64,000 nucleotides of DNA, taken from the NCBI RefSeq assembly GCF_030156785.1, contig NZ_JASGLW010000008.1:1-64000 (forward strand), given 5' to 3'. The stretch comes from Methanohalophilus sp. (lineage in GTDB: Archaea > Halobacteriota > Methanosarcinia > Methanosarcinales > Methanosarcinaceae). Made by a program: the position numbers and the translations under genes. Under the pieces are notes generated by a model, which saw only the letters and a list, made by a program, of their open reading frames with translations, had not been told where the DNA came from and made no database searches. Shown here piece after piece: positions 40,012-48,494 of the stretch. How positions within the stretch are numbered: position 1 is the stretch's first letter; every line of letters begins with the position of its first letter.

Positions 40012-40224
40012 CTAAAAAATTGTGTTTTTAGAGGTTAGGATTGTACCCACTGCAGTAAAAGTCGTTAAAGCATACAGATTGAGGAAAACACGCCTGATTT
40101 TGACATTCCTGTGTTCTTTAAAAACATCCTGGATTTCCTCGAGATTTACGTCAAATTCCTGCTTGCCCATACAAAAAATCCTTCTCTGCCTGTAATCATC
40201 TTCTCTTCCAGCAGTTGGATTCAT
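40012..40224 (-). CDS. Possible small protein behind the sensor kinase
   Basis: A 70-residue frame whose ATG directly follows the TGA of the kinase gene, suggesting coupling. The second half has a hydrophobic stretch (VFLNLYALTTFTAVGTIL) that could be a membrane helix. It ends in TAG; reading through would add only seven residues to a TAA. Because every sound gene here avoids TAG as a stop, this weakens the call. No family recognised. Confidence 0.3.
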   Translation of the reverse strand: MNPTAGREDDYRQRRIFCMGKQEFDVNLEEIQDVFKEHRNVKIRRVFLNLYALTTFTAVGTILTSKNTIF

Positions 40225-41031
40225 TCAGATTTTACCATTTTCGTTGCCTAGATATTTTTTAAATTTGAGAATAAAAAGAGCTCCGTGTGGATTATTGTTT
40301 TCTACCTGTATTGAACCATAACGATCCATTGCAGTTTTGACAATGTATAAACCCATTCCACCATTACTTGTGGAAAATCCTTTATCAAAAATCTTCTTTT
40401 TTATGGAATCATGTATGCCGGTCCCGTTATCACTTACTATGACTTCTACTTCATCTTCTGTCTCTTTTACTTTTATATCAACAGTATCTGCCTTCCCATG
40501 TTTAATTGAATTTTCTAGCAGGTTTTCAAAAATTGAATATATGACCTCATCGGCCATGACTGTGGCATCGCCTTCTATGTTTATTTTCAAATCATATTGA
40601 TCATGTAATTTTTCAAAAACCTTATTTAATTGAAATGGTTTGAGTTTTTTCTCAAAATCCAGTGTTTTTTCAAATATTTTCATTTCGTTTATCCGGGAAA
40701 TACTCTTTTCTACTGCTCTTTTAATCATATCAAGATATTTGTCATCCCTTTTATTCCTGAATAAATCTACAGACATTAAAATTACATTAAGGTCATTGAA
40801 TATGTCGTGGCGAAGGATCTGGTTGACTGATTTCAGTTCTTTTATGAGCCGTGCCTGCTGTATTTGTATATCCTTTTTTTCTGTGATATCCTCATACACT
40901 GCAACAACATTTCCATTTGCAAGTTTGTAGATATCGTTGTCCCTCCATCCTTCTCTTTTAGAGTCATAATAGTGGAAGGGGTCTATATGAATATGATTGC
41001 CTGTATTCCAGACCCTTCTTAAATTATCCAA
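40225..41031 (-). CDS. Sensor histidine kinase, C-terminal half (frameshifted gene)
   Basis: The kinase half of a membrane sensor broken by a frameshift near 41030-41045. It begins in the second half of a PAS domain (RRVWNTGNHIHIDPF, KLANGNVVAVYEDITEKK), then has the phospho-acceptor stretch QILRHDIFNDLNVI with the His, and a complete ATPase domain (FENLLENSIKHGKA, VSDNGTGI, GGMGLYIVKTAMDRYG). The TTG at 41031 is merely where this frame first has a start-like codon; the natural protein would run on from the upstream half. A sequencing error or true mutation cannot be told apart here. Confidence 0.75.
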   Translation of the reverse strand: MDNLRRVWNTGNHIHIDPFHYYDSKREGWRDNDIYKLANGNVVAVYEDITEKKDIQIQQARLIKELKSVNQILRHDIFNDLNVILMSVDLFRNKRDDKYLDMIKRAVEKSISRINEMKIFEKTLDFEKKLKPFQLNKVFEKLHDQYDLKINIEGDATVMADEVIYSIFENLLENSIKHGKADTVDIKVKETEDEVEVIVSDNGTGIHDSIKKKIFDKGFSTSNGGMGLYIVKTAMDRYGSIQVENNNPHGALFILKFKKYLGNENGKI

Positions 41032-41036
41032 AAAGC

Positions 41037-42005
41037 CTATTTCTCTGGAGTTGGGGAAAACGAAAGTAATTTTTTTCCGATGATATCTTCCTTTTTCACC
41101 CCTTCTATTTTTTCCACTGCCGGATTTATATCCTTGATCAGGAAGTCTTCTCCGTTGTCAACCGGTTCATAAACAACTACTCCGCTTTTCATTGTCGTGA
41201 AAAGATTTTTGTATCTTTCTTTTTCCTGATTTAATTCCCCGAACAACATCTCATAGGGGTTGTCAAGACTTGAAATTATCACTGCTTTATAGATCAGATA
41301 AAATGAAATTAACTTACAAAAATGTCCTACAAGGTTTGAAAATCCATACACACTTATGTAGAAAGTAAAAGCGAGTTCTGCAATTATGGTAAAAACAATA
41401 GCCAATGACAGATCTCTGTACACATTGGGTAGGAAGTTATTTCTTTTTTGATGAAGTAATTTGAGTGCTATTAGCAGGATTAAAACTATCAGGTATTCGC
41501 TGTATATTTTAAAAGAAGTCAATCCTTCTCCTTCTATGTAAGAATCCGGGAAATATCCGCCAAAAATTGAAACAATCAGGATTGTTGTTATGATAAAATA
41601 GGTTATTGTCACATTTGATGCTTTTATTTTTTTTCCAATGAGGGAAAACGATACTACGAGAGTCAAACTTTCCAGATATCTTGCTGCTATCCACAGTTGG
41701 GTGGGTAGATTTGCATCATAGCCGGAAAATATATTCATGCCCTTATATGCAAGGGTATGTAAAAGGTCAATAGAGGCTATGAACAGGTATGCAATTCCCG
41801 TAATCAGGACGTAATTATTTTCTATAATATCTCTGCGGTTCCAGACTATCAGGAAAAAAGCAAATGCAATAATTATGCTGAATAATTCCACAAGGGAATG
41901 GAATAAAAGATAATTGTAAAGGCTTATAATATACAACCCGGTGATTGCCACTATTAGAAAGATGATATCAATATTTTTTCGAACATTGGTATTACTTTGA
42001 TGCAT
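41037..42005 (-). CDS. Membrane sensor, N-terminal half of the frameshifted histidine kinase
   Basis: The N-terminal half of the same kinase, with about nine hydrophobic helices (residues 10-230) resembling the MASE3 type of membrane sensor domain, followed by the first half of a PAS domain (TTMKSGVVVYEPVDNG, IEGVKKEDIIGKKLLSFSP). The frame ends in TAG directly where the PAS domain should continue; the continuation is found one frame away (EIGFLDNLRRVW). Reading the TAG as an amino acid does not help, since TAA follows five codons later. Start taken at ATG 42005 with agaagg upstream. Confidence 0.7.
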   Translation of the reverse strand: MHQSNTNVRKNIDIIFLIVAITGLYIISLYNYLLFHSLVELFSIIIAFAFFLIVWNRRDIIENNYVLITGIAYLFIASIDLLHTLAYKGMNIFSGYDANLPTQLWIAARYLESLTLVVSFSLIGKKIKASNVTITYFIITTILIVSIFGGYFPDSYIEGEGLTSFKIYSEYLIVLILLIALKLLHQKRNNFLPNVYRDLSLAIVFTIIAELAFTFYISVYGFSNLVGHFCKLISFYLIYKAVIISSLDNPYEMLFGELNQEKERYKNLFTTMKSGVVVYEPVDNGEDFLIKDINPAVEKIEGVKKEDIIGKKLLSFSPTPEK

Positions 42006-42676
42006 ATATGGCCTTCTTAATGTGAATGGAAGTAACTGCAAATTCTAGAATATGGATCGGTTTTAGTTATATATTATTATATTTGTTGTATTTAGCCTAT
42101 TTCAAAACTACTAATTATTTTCAGTGAAGAATTTATTCATTTATGGCTGTAATAGTAGTTTTTTCTAAATTAAAGTGGGATAAAGCTGTTGTTTCATAGA
42201 AATTCTCTCAATTAAATTTATTCATATTATACAACTCAAATGGACTATTCTCATATTTTTAACAGCATTATCCCCACATCTCCAACCTCTCCCTTACATG
42301 AGCATTCAAACTAAAAGGTTTACCAGACTTAGCGTTCTTCTTCATGTAATGTAAAGTACCCTTAGAAAATCCCATCTTCTCCCATTCAGAATATGAAATA
42401 CTTAGTGTTTTGTGCCTCGTTTAATTCGAGGTTGTGTAATATTTGTCTAATTAGAAATTTGTTTTTTACCACCATAAAATCATATCGGCATTAATATGTG
42501 TTAATAATTTGTGCTGAAAACTATAAAACCAACGATGTATGAATTCTGCAAATAGCCCACTAACTAAAATTCAAAACGGTTCCTTTGGGCAAGCCTCAAT
42601 ACTTTTCTAAATCCTTGAAATTATAGTTTGTTGAGAGGGATAAAAATGTATATAGTAATTGAGCATATAGTTTTAT
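42006..42676. other. AT-rich gap holding a Cas1-like relic
   Basis: About 670 bases between the sensor kinase gene and the exported-protein operon. The only supported content is the minus-strand relic at 42268-42420 described separately. I see no CRISPR repeats, no other cas sequence and no RNA gene. The promoter of the following gene is presumably near 42640-42670, where tttatatg lies directly before the ATG. Confidence 0.4.
42268..42420 (-). pseudogene. Relic resembling the C-terminus of Cas1
   Basis: A 50-codon open stretch with no start codon, closed by TAA, reading ISYSEWEKMGFSKGTLHYMK and then NAKSGKPFSLNAHVRERLEMW. This pattern (a helix, G-x-SKGTLxxxK, then KPF and a final helix) is that of the C-terminal end of many CRISPR Cas1 integrases. 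A TAA stands immediately upstream in the same frame, so nothing more of the gene remains. The family call rests on memory of Cas1 sequences and is tentative. Confidence 0.45.
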
Positions 42677-44395
42677 ATGAAGATCTTCAATATAATATTT
42701 ATAGGCTTATTTTTAATTTGTATTACAGGCACTGTAGCAGCCGAATATTCCAATTCTGCTGCAGAAGATCATGAGGCTCTGGTAATTGAGATTGCAAAAG
42801 AGCTTGAAAACACCATGGATGACCGTGGGATATGGTATGAGGGAGCCGATGACAGGTTTGGGTATATATATACCAGTGATAACCGACATGATATCGAAGG
42901 TGAAATGCAATCCCTGGATTACTGGTCCCTTGATGACAGGGTTGTGATTGGGGAATTTCCCAATCAGGTGGTATCAAGCAGCGCTGAGATCAAAGCTCCG
43001 GGTCCGGATGGAAAAACCATCTATATAACAGTCGACGGTTACAATCTGCCTGCAGAAGAAATCCGTCCTGTATCTGAATGGGTTTTTAATGAACTTGTGC
43101 GACTCTCCGTGGAAAGCGGAGCTATTGGAGAATATGTAGGGGCATCAAGCGATGTGTCACCTGTAGATGATAGTGAAACTGCACCTGTTGAATCCACTGA
43201 ACAAAAGGAAGAAGAAATAATTGAAAATTCGCCTACAATAGGTGATGAAACACCCGAAACAGTTGAATCTGTTGAAATTGATGTTGAGCAGATTGAAGAG
43301 TTCATTGATATACTTGAAGAAGAAAATGTAGTCGACGTAAAAGGTACGGTCTCAGTAGAGGAGATTTCCAGAGAAGATGTGTTGCAATACCAGCAGATCA
43401 TGGGTACTTATTTGCTGGACGATAATTTCATGGCAGAGATGGAGTCTTATTCCATAGGCATAAATGCATTAAGAATTGGCTTTGAATATATAGATGAAAT
43501 ACCGGCTCAGGAAATAGATGTATCTTCTGAACAGGACCCTGTTCTTAATGATGAACTCATTAAAGATACCTTTGATGATGATTTCATGTTTGGCATTGAT
43601 GGAGAAGTATCCCTCCAGCGTGAGGAGAGGTATGAAGGCGAAGAAAAAGTTGCAGCAAAGATACAGGAGGTCCTGCAAAAAGAAAAACTCTCAAAAGATG
43701 ACAGGGACCTGATTAAAAGTATCAAATCCGGCCAGCAGGCTGCAACTTATTTTTCTGAAGATTATGAAAATTCAAATTTTGCCAGACTTGTAAATGATGT
43801 AGATAATCTGAACTTTGTCAAAGAAAAAGTTGAAGAAATAAAGCAGGTATCTGATGATACAAAGAAACTGAGCCAGCTTAAAGGTTCAGCTGGTACAACC
43901 ACAAAAGCTCTTTATGGTCTTGCCAAGGCGGGTCAAAAGCTAGGAGGCAACATCCCAGTTGTCGGTAAGCTGATTGAAAGGGGCTCGGAAGTAGTTGAAA
44001 AGACAGTAATGGTCATGCCTGCCATCGATGATGCTGTTTCAAATAGTGATTTCAGACAGGGCCAGATTTCGAGTGGTGCTAGGGGTACAAAGACTCCGAA
44101 TGCATTCCTGGATAGATATGGGGAAAGGATTGAGACCAGTGAGGGGCCTGTTTACAAATTCAAATACAAGGACGATAAAGGAAATGAAAAAACCCTTTCA
44201 CCGGATTTATGGGTAATATCAACAATAAAGGGTCAGACCTATTACATACCGACAGATATTGAGGGCAACCCTATAGACGATGTGGCAATAATGGATAAAA
44301 CTTCCTGGAAGCCTTGGACATGGGACAATTGCCAGGTTGTGAAGTATTCCAATCCTTCCGTTGTTTATAATGACGGGGAGGTGTATGACTTATGA
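42677..44395 (+). CDS. Exported acidic protein, unknown
   Basis: A 572-residue protein with a clear signal peptide (MKIFNIIFIGLFLICITGTV, cleavage after about AAA or VAA near residue 22). The first domain (about 25-150) holds GIWYEGADDRFGYIYTSD; a Glu/Thr/Ser-rich linker (about 155-215) follows; then a mostly helical acidic region and a last domain (about 440-572) rich in aromatic residues. I recognise no family. It is the first of three genes; the second starts inside its end and the third 8 bases after that. Confidence 0.6.
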   Translation: MKIFNIIFIGLFLICITGTVAAEYSNSAAEDHEALVIEIAKELENTMDDRGIWYEGADDRFGYIYTSDNRHDIEGEMQSLDYWSLDDRVVIGEFPNQVVSSSAEIKAPGPDGKTIYITVDGYNLPAEEIRPVSEWVFNELVRLSVESGAIGEYVGASSDVSPVDDSETAPVESTEQKEEEIIENSPTIGDETPETVESVEIDVEQIEEFIDILEEENVVDVKGTVSVEEISREDVLQYQQIMGTYLLDDNFMAEMESYSIGINALRIGFEYIDEIPAQEIDVSSEQDPVLNDELIKDTFDDDFMFGIDGEVSLQREERYEGEEKVAAKIQEVLQKEKLSKDDRDLIKSIKSGQQAATYFSEDYENSNFARLVNDVDNLNFVKEKVEEIKQVSDDTKKLSQLKGSAGTTTKALYGLAKAGQKLGGNIPVVGKLIERGSEVVEKTVMVMPAIDDAVSNSDFRQGQISSGARGTKTPNAFLDRYGERIETSEGPVYKFKYKDDKGNEKTLSPDLWVISTIKGQTYYIPTDIEGNPIDDVAIMDKTSWKPWTWDNCQVVKYSNPSVVYNDGEVYDL

Positions 44396-44861
44396 TAAAA
44401 AGATAATTGCAGGCATATTTGTCCTGTTTATTCTGCTCTTGTTTATGGGCGGAGATGATGGTAGTGAATTATCGCCTGACATAGATATCGATGAATGGGA
44501 CCCTGTTGCCGATGGCACTGCTTCAGAATACAGGGCCCAGAGTATGAAGATCTACGAGACCCTTGCTTTCAGTGGTTTCGAAAAATCCAGTGTGAAAGTC
44601 ACCGATGACTATGTGCTCATAGCTTATGAACAGCCTCCTGTACGTTCGCAGGTGGATTCACTTCTTTCCTGGTTTTATATGATGGGTACTGCTGTGGAAA
44701 TAGCTCCTCATGCAGAAAGGATTGTGATCCAGATGTATTCAGACGATGAACCGCTCTATCAGGTCGAAGCATATACTACCGATGTACAATCCCTGCTGAA
44801 TTATGAGATAGATATGGATGAGTTCCGTTCAAAGGTTGTCGTTAAATCAATTGTCGCCTGA
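44385..44861 (+). CDS. Membrane-anchored protein, unknown
   Basis: A 158-residue protein starting at ATG 44385, 11 bases inside the preceding gene and behind a strong ggggaggtg site. An N-terminal membrane helix (KIIAGIFVLFILLLFMGG) is followed by an acidic outside domain of about 130 residues with a repeated pattern of strands and helices similar in length to a domain of the preceding protein. Unknown family. Overlap with the upstream gene points to translational coupling. Confidence 0.6.
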   Translation: MTYDKKIIAGIFVLFILLLFMGGDDGSELSPDIDIDEWDPVADGTASEYRAQSMKIYETLAFSGFEKSSVKVTDDYVLIAYEQPPVRSQVDSLLSWFYMMGTAVEIAPHAERIVIQMYSDDEPLYQVEAYTTDVQSLLNYEIDMDEFRSKVVVKSIVA

Positions 44862-44869
44862 GGGATTGC

Positions 44870-45352
44870 ATGGGATTGCTTGGTAGGGTTATGGACGGTG
44901 TTATTGAGAGACTTGATAAACTCATTGACGATAAGGCTGTCAATTACAGGAGAGTAATTCAACAGGGTCTTGAAATTAAAGGAAACTGGCAAACCAGGGA
45001 AATATTCCTTTTTGGAAGCCCCCTTACCCCTGCTCCTGAAGTACTTGAAGAGACTGATGGAAAACATAAAAACTTTTGCTGGGGAGATACTTCAGAAAAT
45101 TCACGATTGACCGCACTTGCAATCCTGCTGTGGTTTCTGGATGAAAGAGAAGCTTATGATTATCTGGATGCTTTTCTTAACGATTTTGTCTCCAGGCTAC
45201 CCAGACATGATTTCGAACAAAATTTTGGATATGAGTTTTGGAGAAATAGAATAATTTCTAAAAGGAAAAGGGGAAATATGCATCCGGATCATGATGGTTA
45301 TTATCTGGGAGACGATGATGCAGATGATGGGGACGATGATGGAGGAGATTGA
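44870..45352 (+). CDS. Cytosolic protein with Asp-rich tail, unknown
   Basis: A 160-residue protein without signal or membrane helix, third in the operon. The middle reads CWGDTSENSRLTALAILLWF then LDEREAYDYLDAFLNDFV, which resembles small DUF6166-like proteins in pattern, though this is a weak match. The last 15 residues are nearly all Asp and Gly (DDDADDGDDDGGD), suggesting metal binding or a low-complexity tail. Function unknown. Confidence 0.5.
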   Translation: MGLLGRVMDGVIERLDKLIDDKAVNYRRVIQQGLEIKGNWQTREIFLFGSPLTPAPEVLEETDGKHKNFCWGDTSENSRLTALAILLWFLDEREAYDYLDAFLNDFVSRLPRHDFEQNFGYEFWRNRIISKRKRGNMHPDHDGYYLGDDDADDGDDDGGD

Positions 45353-45812
45353 TTATATTCTTCACAAATGTAGAATATTTGAATTATCCTTCACGATACA
45401 ATTTTTGCACATTTTCCTGAAAAACATGAGGGATGATATAGGAAATCAATGGTTTTTCAGTAATCAGATCTGCTTTTGTTCCGAGCAAGATCTTTATTCA
45501 TTTAGTGATTCCACAGGGTCTACTGGATAAAACTAGCAGCACATCTCAACTCTGATGACATCCTGCTTGCAATGAGTGATCTGGATTACGATGTGAGAGT
45601 GACTACAGGGCATGGCTCTTCATAGAGTTTAGGTGGCATATAGTGTCAAATTGGATCAGATGGGTTGAACTCAAATCAGATCCAGATTCGATTTTCCTTG
45701 TGACTTTCTATGAAAATATGATCAGATAGAAATTACTAATTGATAAAAGCAGTGTTTTTCTTTTAAATATAATCATTATATACAGAAAAAATGCTTTTGT
45801 ATAACAGCATTT
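45353..45812. other. Gap with a decayed small gene
   Basis: About 460 bases between convergent operons. On the plus strand, 45529-45729 looks like a decayed gene in two frames: DILLAMSDLDYDVRVTTGHG in one, then EFRWHIVSNWIRWVELKSD and SIFLVTFYENMIR in the next, closed by TAG. A single frameshift near 45620 would join them. The ending is reminiscent of small toxin-like or DUF4258-type proteins. The right edge holds the pilin operon terminator. Confidence 0.35.
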
Positions 45813-45813
45813 T
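45788..45813 (-). terminator. Pilin operon terminator
   Basis: Read on the minus strand, aaaatgct (45813-45806) and agcatttt (45795-45788) form an 8-bp stem with a 10-base loop followed by T residues, starting at the stop codon of the last pilin-like gene. Confidence 0.65.
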
Positions 45814-47192
45814 CAATTTAAGATGTCGACATAAAGATCATTCTGTGTGATATGCAGGTAAGTAATAAATCCCGGTGCAATATCATAGTTCAATGTAACA
45901 GTAGACGTTGAATAATCTATAGGATCCTGCGGTCCACCATCGATAATAAAATTTATTGATCCTTCTTCTGTCATCAGCTTTATGTAATGTTGCGTAAGAT
46001 CTTTGATAGAAAAGGATTCATTATATTTTTCTATAATATCATTTGGCCATGAAAAGTCCGGATCAGCAGCTTTTTTTGTGTATCTCATCATGAACGTATC
46101 ATTTGTCAAATCCACAGTAGAGTATTGGTCTTCTTGTGTACCATATATATGATAATCATCTACACTTTCCCATTCTTCTGCATCAGAACTTATATCCGTG
46201 TCTTCATAAATTACGTCAAGATGCAAATCGCTCTTCTTCTGTAATTTGTATGTTAGTGTCCGACTTCCAGAAGTTGCAGTTATAACATAATTATCCGGAT
46301 TTAATCCGTTAGCATTATTGTCTTCAGCTTCAAAATAAAACACGAAATCTTGAAATGGATCTGGATTTGCTGGGTTTAGGGGAGCAATTTTTATTTCATT
46401 AATAAGGGGCATTTCTCCCATTGGTGGTGACGTATACAATTCCACTGTTGCCGTATTATTTGTATCATCAACCTTGACATTAGTCTGGGTCATAGTTGCA
46501 GCATATTTTGCCCAAGCGTCATAGTAGTCACTTTTTATAATGACAACTACTTTGTTTGATGTAATCGGGTTTGTCCTTAAAGATGAAACTGAAGTGTTGG
46601 GATACAACAGATCCGGTTTACTGTCTGATCTGATTGCAATACGGACATCACCTGAACCGGATGTTGATGAATTTCCCTTTATACTCATAATCGGAAGTGT
46701 CAGGGTTTCTCCATTGTAATGAAATTCAGGTGGAGAAATCATCACGGAGCCGCCGTATCTCTCATGTTTTGACCAGACTCCTCCGCCTTCATAGGCTATG
46801 TAGCTGTTGTCTTTTATATACTCAAGAGTTCCAAGAGAGACTGTTAATTCCTCTGTCAAGCTGGAGTTTGTAGTATTGCTGATCCGAATGGTAATGCTAC
46901 TGCTGTTTGGATCATCGGCATCATTTGCATAAACCCCTCCGCCTATCATGGTAATTGCTATGGTCTGTAGTGGAGATTCGCCAAGTGCGACCTTACTTGT
47001 TCGTGAGTCAAGAATTGTAAATTCTTCTTCTACTTTTTGTGCTTGGGCATTGTCCTGCATGTCATTAATTGCGGGTACTCCAAAGAGAAGAATGATACTC
47101 ATTGAAACAATGGTGAGTGAAAATATGAGCAGGACTCCTACTACAGAGGATACCGCCTTTTTGGACAATACTAAATTTTGTAGGGTGTTCAT
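45813..47192 (-). CDS. Archaeal type IV pilin-like protein (DUF7289-like), long
   Basis: A 459-residue protein with a type IV pilin-like N-terminus: short polar leader with Lys-Lys, then AVSSVVGVLLIFSLTIVSMS as the single hydrophobic helix, followed by a large strand-rich outside domain. It shares with the next gene the stretch SKxALGESPLQTIAITMIGGG and the PPEFHYNGETLTLPI pattern, so the two are paralogs. The outer domain is rich in Thr, Ser and Asn. Last gene of the six-gene operon. Probably a surface or pilus-associated protein. Confidence 0.65.
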   Translation of the reverse strand: MNTLQNLVLSKKAVSSVVGVLLIFSLTIVSMSIILLFGVPAINDMQDNAQAQKVEEEFTILDSRTSKVALGESPLQTIAITMIGGGVYANDADDPNSSSITIRISNTTNSSLTEELTVSLGTLEYIKDNSYIAYEGGGVWSKHERYGGSVMISPPEFHYNGETLTLPIMSIKGNSSTSGSGDVRIAIRSDSKPDLLYPNTSVSSLRTNPITSNKVVVIIKSDYYDAWAKYAATMTQTNVKVDDTNNTATVELYTSPPMGEMPLINEIKIAPLNPANPDPFQDFVFYFEAEDNNANGLNPDNYVITATSGSRTLTYKLQKKSDLHLDVIYEDTDISSDAEEWESVDDYHIYGTQEDQYSTVDLTNDTFMMRYTKKAADPDFSWPNDIIEKYNESFSIKDLTQHYIKLMTEEGSINFIIDGGPQDPIDYSTSTVTLNYDIAPGFITYLHITQNDLYVDILN

Positions 47193-47203
47193 GTTTCTTC
47201 CCT

Positions 47204-48010
47204 TTATTTAATGGTTGCGGTTATTGGTGAGTACTTAATGTAGACATCTATATTTTCCGTAAAGTTATCACGTCGCATCAGGATTGTTTTATTTGCATCA
47301 TCCTTGCTTACCAGATGCATACCCAGTGATTCATTGAGGTATTTTTCCCAGCCTTCATAATAGTTGCTCACTATTTTTATATCTACAGATGAAACATTTG
47401 AATAACTGAACAAAGATGGCGAACCGCCGTCCGCAACAACTCTTATTAGTCCCTCCCCACTCATTCCATTTGTTCCGAGTAACGTGGCAGCGGGAATAAT
47501 CATAATATTATCTGAAAATGTAAAACGTGGTTCCTTAACAATCACTACCCCCTGATTATCATATTTTGCCCAGACTCCGGTATTTTCATATGAGATGGCA
47601 GTTGTTTCAAATTCACTTCGTATTTCACGGAGTTGACGTGTGAAGCTTTCGCTCTCAAAGCTACTATTGGATGAATTCCATGTCTGGATGGTCACATTAA
47701 TTGAACTGTCGCCTATGACCCAGACTCCACCACCTCCGTACATTTTCAATTCTACAGATTGCGATGGCGTATTTCCGAAAACAATTTTGTTTATATTATC
47801 AGCCAATACAATGTGGCTTTGCTTGATATTTTCAGTGTGTCCGTTATCCTGAAGGGCGGTGAGTGCCGGCATACCAAAAAGAGTGATTATGGATATCGCA
47901 AGCAGCATTATACCGAGTATGAGTACAAAGTCAACTACCTCGGAAACTGCATTTTCAGACTTGGACATTTCTGTCACTTTTTTGGATCCCGGTTTCATGA
48001 TCTTCATCAC
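47204..48010 (-). CDS. Archaeal type IV pilin-like protein (DUF7289-like), short
   Basis: A 268-residue paralog of the following gene. The leader KKVTEMSKSEN precedes the helix AVSEVVDFVLILGIMLLAIS; the outer domain has FGNTPSQSVELKMYGGGGVW and a run of strands. Start codons GTG 48010, ATG 48007 and ATG further in are possible; the first overlaps the stop region of the upstream gene. Shares operon, size class and layout with its neighbours. Confidence 0.65.
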   Translation of the reverse strand: MMKIMKPGSKKVTEMSKSENAVSEVVDFVLILGIMLLAISIITLFGMPALTALQDNGHTENIKQSHIVLADNINKIVFGNTPSQSVELKMYGGGGVWVIGDSSINVTIQTWNSSNSSFESESFTRQLREIRSEFETTAISYENTGVWAKYDNQGVVIVKEPRFTFSDNIMIIPAATLLGTNGMSGEGLIRVVADGGSPSLFSYSNVSSVDIKIVSNYYEGWEKYLNESLGMHLVSKDDANKTILMRRDNFTENIDVYIKYSPITATIK

Positions 48011-48484
48011 TCAATATATCTCTATGAGGTTTGCAGTACTGTTGTAAAGTAAATAGTGGTCACCGGCTGCACTGTTTATCGTTTTTGACTCAATGCTAGC
48101 ATGTTCAAGGTTGTAAGGCACTTCACTTCTTGTTTGCGCTCTGCCTTTTGATTCAAATATTATCACCGAAGTGCTGTTTGAGAATTCCACACTATAGTAC
48201 TCATTTGCAATTGTCAGTGGGAGCAGCATTTCCAACCGCATTTCCTCAACGTCTCCGCCTGTATTATTAACGACGTATATCATAGTGTCCATTTCTGTAA
48301 GTTGGAGTGCGATATTATTTCCATGTATCTCAAATTCTTCTCTCATGACATTTTCCTCGGTTTGCTCCGTCATGAAATAAGATGATTGCATAATTGCTGT
48401 AAAAGTCAGGATTGTGATGGTAAAAGTAAGTATGAAACCAACAGCAATGGATACTGCTCTATCGTCCTGATACAAATTTTTCAT
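48011..48484 (-). CDS. Small pilin-like protein
   Basis: A 157-residue protein. After a short charged leader (MKNLYQDDR) comes AVSIAVGFILTFTITILTFT, the pilin-like helix, then a small strand-rich domain. It resembles DUF7266-type archaeal pilin-like proteins. Its stop lies one base before the next gene in the operon, showing tight coupling. Confidence 0.6.
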   Translation of the reverse strand: MKNLYQDDRAVSIAVGFILTFTITILTFTAIMQSSYFMTEQTEENVMREEFEIHGNNIALQLTEMDTMIYVVNNTGGDVEEMRLEMLLPLTIANEYYSVEFSNSTSVIIFESKGRAQTRSEVPYNLEHASIESKTINSAAGDHYLLYNSTANLIEIY

Positions 48485-48494
48485 GTTTCACTCC

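Noticed and set aside
41034-41039. UAG at the end of the N-terminal half of the sensor kinase as another pyrrolysine codon
   Set aside because: Reading through gives only five residues before UAA, and the PAS domain clearly continues in a different frame, so this is a frameshift.
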